Source: a virus. From it: a stretch of DNA of 27,133 nt. The notes under the pieces are model-generated. The model worked only from the letters and a program-made list of their open reading frames with translations. It was not told the origin of the DNA and did no database searches. The stretch's first letter is position 1. Every line of letters starts with the position of its first letter. This document shows, in pieces, positions 22,779-27,133 of the stretch. The translations under genes and the position numbers were made by a program. The stretch is taken from positions 5,832 to 32,964 of the IMG/VR virus record IMGVR_UViG_3300001460_000032, one strand, 5' to 3'.

Positions 22779-23603
22779 TTACTTTTTAGCTTTTTCTTCT
22801 TTTTGTGTCTGTTCTAATTTATCCATTTGATCTGAATGTTGCATCTGTCTTGTAAGCGATGGCATAGCACCAGCTTGTTCAAGTAAATCGTCACGTAAGT
22901 TTTGATTTTTCTTTTCCATGTTTAACACCCTTGTAAATGAATTTGTAATTGTTGCTGTATAATATGCAAATGGATTTTGTGATTTAGATTCGTCAAATTG
23001 TAATCCAATTTGTGATAACTGTAGCAAAGCCTGACCTTGCATCTCATCATTATATGTATAACCTCGCCAGTTAGCTCGTGTACCATATCGATGACAAAGT
23101 TTAATAAACATATTTGCTAGTTTAGGTGTTATTTTACCATGCTCTAAATTAAATTGATTATGTCCTGCATAATGACTCTTTCCAACTTCATATGGTTTAT
23201 TATTTTTATCTAATTTATAATGTTTAAATGGTGGAAAGTTTAATTTAACTTTTGTATCTGCTACTGTTTTTGGATTTAATTTTCTTCCTGGTTCTTCTGG
23301 AATATGCTCATATGTCATAATTCTAAATACTAAATCAGTTACAGGAATAGTTAAATGATCAACCCTATATTCATCATATTGTGATCTTTTTAAGCCAAGC
23401 TCATCTGTTTTGATTTGAAGCATACGTTCAGCACGATTTTTACGTGCTTGTGATATAGATAGTCTATTAATTTTAGCTACATCACTTAAAATAATGTCGT
23501 AACTTGCATATTCTGGTTTTTTGTAAAAACAATAAGAGGTTTTACTCTTATGTATTTCTGCCAACATATCTTTGTTGTTTAAATAATTTATTCTTTTCGC
23601 CAC
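22779..23603 (-). CDS. 55: Late-transcription sigma factor gp55, enlarged
   Basis: gp55 directs host RNA polymerase to TATAAATA late promoters. The N-terminus INYLNNKDMLAEI parallels the T4 YNYVNNKELLQAI start. The C-terminal core NWRGYTYNDEMQGQALLQLS, then QNPFAYYTATITNSFTRVLN, corresponds to the sigma region-2-like part of T4 gp55. It is 274 aa against 185 in T4, mainly because of about 100 extra residues (roughly 25-150) between these blocks. The C-terminus is Lys/Glu/Gln-rich without the T4 LDFLYE clamp-binding motif. The GTG at 23603 is chosen because AAGGAA lies 7 bases upstream and the promoter places +1 near 23623, downstream of the alternative TTG or ATG region. Confidence 0.88.
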   Translation of the reverse strand: MAKRINYLNNKDMLAEIHKSKTSYCFYKKPEYASYDIILSDVAKINRLSISQARKNRAERMLQIKTDELGLKRSQYDEYRVDHLTIPVTDLVFRIMTYEHIPEEPGRKLNPKTVADTKVKLNFPPFKHYKLDKNNKPYEVGKSHYAGHNQFNLEHGKITPKLANMFIKLCHRYGTRANWRGYTYNDEMQGQALLQLSQIGLQFDESKSQNPFAYYTATITNSFTRVLNMEKKNQNLRDDLLEQAGAMPSLTRQMQHSDQMDKLEQTQKEEKAKK

Positions 23604-23629
23604 ACTAAAATTCCTTATATATACAACTA

Positions 23630-23658
23630 ATACTACACGAATTAACATTCAATGTCAA
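23630..23658 (-). promoter_or_regulatory. Sigma70-type promoter for the gp55-47-46 operon
   Basis: TTGACA (23658-23653), a 17-bp spacer and TAGTAT (23635-23630). +1 is expected near 23623, giving a 20-base leader that holds the AAGGAA ribosome site of gene 55. Confidence 0.75.
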
Positions 23659-23693
23659 GCACATTTTTTATAATATACGTACTTAATTATTTC

Positions 23694-23701
23694 AATAAAT
23701 A
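23694..23701 (+). promoter_or_regulatory. Late promoter AATAAATA before the baseplate genes
   Basis: AATAAATA differs from the T4 consensus only at the first base and lies 22 bases before the ATG at 23724. AGGAAAC in the leader is the ribosome site. It is divergent from the early promoter of gene 55. Confidence 0.65.
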
Positions 23702-23723
23702 ATACTATAACTAGGAAACAAAC

Positions 23724-24395
23724 ATGGCAAAAGATTATAGAGCAAAAATTCAACCAATGGGCAAAGATTATAAGTCTATGGCTTTAGTTCTTGGTCCTAA
23801 TTCTAACGATAATATATTGCGTCCTTTGTGGAAAACACAAGGATTAATGTTTCCATATACGCCAATGATTCAAGTACAACATGCAAACGTTGGGTATGGT
23901 AATTATGAACTAGCTCATACAAATTATGATTATTTTGCATATCAAAAAACATCATCACCAACAGCCACAGTAACTGGAGTATTTGGAGCTCACACACAAG
24001 AAGAAGCTGAATACATGATGGCCGCAATACATTTTTTTAGAGTAGTATCAAAATCAAATTTTGGATTAACTGATGACAATAGAGGAACACCTCCACCAAA
24101 ATTGGCCTTCAGTGCTTATGGTGATGCTATGTTTAATCGCACACCTGTGTATGTTAGAACAGTAGCATTTGGATTAGATCAAGATGTTGACTATGTTCCA
24201 GTAAAAACTAAACAAGTTGCCGATCAAAGAACATCATCTCCTGTTTTAGATGAAATGTTGGCAAATTCTTATGTACCACTAGTACTAAACATATTTGTTG
24301 ATGTTATGGTTGCACCAAATCCTAGTCAAATTAGAAACGAATTTAACTTAGAAGAATTTAGAAAAGGTCGTTTACTAGATAAAGGTTATTATTAA
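23724..24395 (+). CDS. Baseplate-tail tube junction protein (gp48/gp54-like)
   Basis: The 223-aa protein carries a block I recognise from marine T4-like baseplate tube proteins: LMFPYTPMIQVQHANVGYGN, THTEEA-type helix (HTQEEAEYMMAAIHFFR), GTPPPKLAFSAYG and PVYVRTVAFGLDQDVDYV. This looks like the tail-tube fold shared by T4 gp48 (tube cap) and gp54 (tube initiator), which link baseplate hub to tube. I cannot say which of the two it replaces. AGGAAAC precedes the ATG, and its stop overlaps the next start (TAATG). Confidence 0.72.
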   Translation: MAKDYRAKIQPMGKDYKSMALVLGPNSNDNILRPLWKTQGLMFPYTPMIQVQHANVGYGNYELAHTNYDYFAYQKTSSPTATVTGVFGAHTQEEAEYMMAAIHFFRVVSKSNFGLTDDNRGTPPPKLAFSAYGDAMFNRTPVYVRTVAFGLDQDVDYVPVKTKQVADQRTSSPVLDEMLANSYVPLVLNIFVDVMVAPNPSQIRNEFNLEEFRKGRLLDKGYY

Positions 24396-24679
24396 TGTCA
24401 CAGTATAGTAAACAAAGTCCTTATAGCAAATCAAAAATAACAGGTGATTATCTTAACTTAATGACTCCTCGATATGTTGTTCAAGATCCTACTGATGAAT
24501 CATTTACAATTACATCTCAATATGATATGAGACCGGATCTACTAGCATATGAGTTATATGGAAATTCAAGATATTGGTGGATATTTTCAATGAGAAACAA
24601 AGATGAACTAATTGATCCAATACAAGACTTTAAAACAGGAACAACTATCAAGTTACCAAAGTTAGATAATGTGAGGTAA
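24395..24679 (+). CDS. 53: gp53-like baseplate wedge protein (LysM-like)
   Basis: The 94-aa protein has the pattern DMRPDLLAYELYGNSRYWWI, then FSMRNKDELIDPIQDFKTGT and IKLP, which matches the LysM-like domain of T4 gp53-type wedge proteins (T4 gp53 is 196 aa). gp53 clamps neighbouring wedges together in T4. Here only the LysM-like part plus ~25 N-terminal residues remain. It is translationally coupled to the upstream tube protein and followed after 4 bases by a large structural gene. Confidence 0.68.
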   Translation: MSQYSKQSPYSKSKITGDYLNLMTPRYVVQDPTDESFTITSQYDMRPDLLAYELYGNSRYWWIFSMRNKDELIDPIQDFKTGTTIKLPKLDNVR

Positions 24680-24683
24680 ACTC

Positions 24684-27133
24684 ATGAGTAATATAAAAAC
24701 AAAAACAGGCGACGGTATCTTTTTTAAAAATAAAGAAGGTAAAGACGTAGCACTTGCAGAAAATGTAAAACCAGAAATCACTATTGAGTTTGGTTCCGGC
24801 AACGAAAAGTTTGGTTCCGGCGACGAAAATACTAAACCTACTAAACAAAAAAAGAAACTAGATCCTAAAGTAGTTGTAACTGGCGAAGAAGAATCATGGA
24901 ACGGATTGTCCATGAAAGAAACATTTGTAAAAAAGTCTAATGAAGGTACGTTAGACCAGACAACTCTACCTAAAAACTTTATCGACGCTACTACTCAAGG
25001 AATTGTTGCAGAAACACTTGCTGATAAAGAAATTATAGACATGATGGATGTTAGCGGATCAACAATATTATCAGATGAAGCAGTTAGTAAAAATTCTCCA
25101 AATTTGGAAGATGAAATTACTGACGAATATTCAAAATTTAAAACAGATTCTGGTTTATTACAATCCGGTGATAAAAATTATTACAAACAAGTAGGCGGAG
25201 ATGCCAATGTTGCTGAAGAAGTTTATGCCCAGCAAAAAAGAAAAGAAGCAAAACAGGCATTTACATCAGATGAAGCCTATACTGGAAAAAAGAAAAATGA
25301 AAAATTTATATATAAAGATGTGGGTGGAGATGCCAGTGTTGCAGAAGAAGTGTACGAAGCAAATAAAAAACCACAAGACAAATACAAAGCACATTATAAA
25401 AGAAATTTACTTTTAGATTACGACACTCCTACGTACCATTGGAAGTTAAGTATGCTTTCTGAACAAGATACAATTAGTGCTCAAACACATATTAACAAAG
25501 GAAATTATACAGACGATGGTTTTAAAAATTGGTCACCAGCTGATGTAAGAATGATTATTGCTGAAACTGGGGGATCTGTATTAACACTTAATAGTGCAGA
25601 AATACAAACCACAGCAGGTCCAGTTAATAATGGTAAAAGACTTACAGGTGCAGTAGACTTTACATTAAATATTTTACAACCATTAAATGCTTCATTTACA
25701 GATACATTAGTTAACGCCGCAATGGCACTAGGTATACCAGATGGATTAAAAGCAACCTATCTATTAGAACTACATTTCATTGGTAGGATACCACCAGGAA
25801 GTAGTTTAGGGGCCGCTGGAGAAATTGTAAATCCAATTCCACAAACAGAAAGACAGTTTTTAATTGAAATTGTATCAGTTGATGCACAGGTTGATACTAA
25901 TGGAGCACAATATGTTATAAGAGCCGCAAGGGCTGGCGATAAAGCCATTAGAGCAGACCATTATCAAACTGATAGACCTTTACAGTTAAATAATTTACAA
26001 AAAGTTAATTCAATGGTTAATGCTTTACAAGATGTTTTAAATGAAAACGAATTAGATAAACTAGCAATTGAAAAAAGTATACTAGATGAGTATGTAATTA
26101 AACTAGATGATTACGCACAAAAAATGATTGGAGATTCTGAAATACTTGATACTGACACATTGGAAAATGTTACAACAGAATTATCTGATGCTGTACAGTT
26201 TGATAAAAATAAAAAAATGTTTAGAATTCCAGAAGGAACTAGTATTGATAGAATTTTAGAATTTGGATTATCACACAGTAAAGTATTACAACGATTAGCT
26301 AAAGGATTAAAAGAAAGTGCAGATCCAGATACATCAGATGCAAAAGAAATAGATAGTTATGTTAAATATATCTTTCATATAAAAGTTGACACTGTAAATA
26401 TTGCTTGGGATCTTTTAAGAAATGAATATGCAAGAACATACATTTATACAATTTCAATGTTTCCAACTATACGTCCTGAAATATTACCAGGAACTTGGAA
26501 CGATCCAATACTAGTTGAAAACGAAAAAATTAAAGCTATAATGATGGGCGATCTTTCTAAAAGTAAATCCAGACCATATAGAGCAATGAGTAAACGTTAC
26601 GATTATTTGTTTACTGGATTAAACGATAAAGTATTAAGATTTGATATAAAATATAATAACTATTTCTTTTTTGCCTTACACAGTTATAGAGGTGTGTTTG
26701 CTGGTTTAGATCAAGCATCAACTAAAGTAAAAGTTAAGAAATCATCAGAAGTATTAGTAAAATTTAATAAGCAAAGAGCGGCTGTTAACGCATCATGGAA
26801 AGCATACACAAAACAAAAAGCAGATCTTCTTGATAAAGATATGACTGTAGAAGAAAGAACTGAAGCATTAGCAGATAAGTTTGATAAATTTAAACAAGAT
26901 AGAAAACAATTACTAGAGTTGTATGTTGAAGGAATTGAATCAGGTACATTTGAAGGTGACGAAAATACAATAAAAACAGCTCAGAATTTAGAGTATGTAA
27001 ACCAACCAAATAATCATCCAGTATATCAAAATCCTACTAGATTAGATATGACAAAAGCAGTACAAAATGCAGATGTTGGTGGTAATAATATTTTATTAGA
27101 TGGCATAACTGCTGACATGTATGCTGAACTTAT
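24684..27133 (+). CDS. Large baseplate-associated structural protein, 3'-truncated
   Basis: The frame starts at ATG 24684, with GAGGT in the end of the upstream gene, and stays open to the window edge (about 816 codons). The N-terminal ~240 residues are charged and low-complexity, with two FGSGxE units and two YK-VGGDA-VAEEVY units. A conserved part starts near YHWKLSMLSEQDTI and includes MIIAETGGSVLTLNSAEIQ, LELHFIGRIPPG and ISMFPTIRPEILPG. I associate such a large protein after gene 53 with baseplate or hub structural proteins of marine T4-like phages but cannot name it. Confidence 0.7.
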   Translation, partial: MSNIKTKTGDGIFFKNKEGKDVALAENVKPEITIEFGSGNEKFGSGDENTKPTKQKKKLDPKVVVTGEEESWNGLSMKETFVKKSNEGTLDQTTLPKNFIDATTQGIVAETLADKEIIDMMDVSGSTILSDEAVSKNSPNLEDEITDEYSKFKTDSGLLQSGDKNYYKQVGGDANVAEEVYAQQKRKEAKQAFTSDEAYTGKKKNEKFIYKDVGGDASVAEEVYEANKKPQDKYKAHYKRNLLLDYDTPTYHWKLSMLSEQDTISAQTHINKGNYTDDGFKNWSPADVRMIIAETGGSVLTLNSAEIQTTAGPVNNGKRLTGAVDFTLNILQPLNASFTDTLVNAAMALGIPDGLKATYLLELHFIGRIPPGSSLGAAGEIVNPIPQTERQFLIEIVSVDAQVDTNGAQYVIRAARAGDKAIRADHYQTDRPLQLNNLQKVNSMVNALQDVLNENELDKLAIEKSILDEYVIKLDDYAQKMIGDSEILDTDTLENVTTELSDAVQFDKNKKMFRIPEGTSIDRILEFGLSHSKVLQRLAKGLKESADPDTSDAKEIDSYVKYIFHIKVDTVNIAWDLLRNEYARTYIYTISMFPTIRPEILPGTWNDPILVENEKIKAIMMGDLSKSKSRPYRAMSKRYDYLFTGLNDKVLRFDIKYNNYFFFALHSYRGVFAGLDQASTKVKVKKSSEVLVKFNKQRAAVNASWKAYTKQKADLLDKDMTVEERTEALADKFDKFKQDRKQLLELYVEGIESGTFEGDENTIKTAQNLEYVNQPNNHPVYQNPTRLDMTKAVQNADVGGNNILLDGITADMYAEL
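24789..24830 (+). repeat. 21-bp tandem duplication
   Basis: Two adjacent 7-codon units encode FGSGNEK and FGSGDEN; 19 of 21 bases agree. It lies in the low-complexity N-terminal part of the large structural protein. Confidence 0.8.
25182..25355 (+). repeat. Duplicated 15-codon motif
   Basis: YKQVGGDANVAEEVY (25182-25226) and YKDVGGDASVAEEVY (25311-25355) are 129 bases apart; 13 of 15 residues agree. Function unknown; each could be a docking or cleavage-linked motif in the flexible N-terminal arm. Confidence 0.8.

Noticed and set aside
23604-23648. 15-residue N-terminal extension of gp55 (MLIRVVLVV...)
   Set aside because: It extends upstream of the predicted transcript start near 23623, and GTG 23603 has a good AAGGAA site; the T4 alignment also begins there.
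25201-25416. 71-codon + strand frame inside the large baseplate gene
   Set aside because: It is out of frame with the longer gene, which has a ribosome site and conserved segments on both sides; the Lys-rich content is an A-rich frame effect.

Overview
This window is part of a T4-type myovirus genome. It is AT-rich and densely coded on both strands, with no host genes, rRNA or tRNA seen. Recognisable T4-family core genes are portal (gp20), prohead protease (gp21), scaffold (gp22), major capsid protein (gp23), tail sheath stabiliser (gp15), gp26-type baseplate hub/assembly protein, recombination nuclease gp46/gp47, late sigma factor gp55 and gp48/54- and gp53-type baseplate proteins. Several proteins look like their marine relatives (cyanophage or SAR11-myophage type) rather than enteric T4. 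The low GC fits a low-GC marine bacterial host, but the host itself is inference.

Layout: (1) 1-4286, + strand: a neck-region protein cut by the window edge, gp15, a Nudix hydrolase and an unknown protein. (2) 4283-16120, - strand: tape-measure-like protein, portal, small proteins, acidic core protein, gp21, gp22, gp23, a strong hairpin terminator, then a modular tail-fibre-like protein. (3) 16218-17275, + strand: gp26-like gene with a canonical -1 slippery site joining it to a 76-codon extension that has no good start of its own. (4) 17272-18198, - strand: small early-type cluster with a PD-(D/E)XK nuclease. (5) 18199-18823: a 600-base gap holding divergent sigma70-type promoters and a candidate structured non-coding RNA. 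(6) 18824-23603, - strand: gp55, gp47, gp46 and a glycosyltransferase-like protein behind a TTGACA/TAGTAT promoter. (7) 23724-27133, + strand: baseplate genes, the last one running off the window.

Two promoter classes separate cleanly. Sigma70-like promoters (TTGACT or TTGACA, 17-18 bp spacers) sit before the recombination/sigma genes, the small cluster and the candidate RNA. T4-late-like NATAAATA boxes sit before structural genes. gp55, encoded here from an early-type promoter, would be the factor that reads the NATAAATA boxes. Points most worth a second look are the programmed frameshift, the candidate RNA with an H-type pseudoknot, an RBS hairpin whose 5' arm is cut off by a late promoter, and a head-cluster protein that would become entirely free of acidic residues after prohead-protease cleavage.
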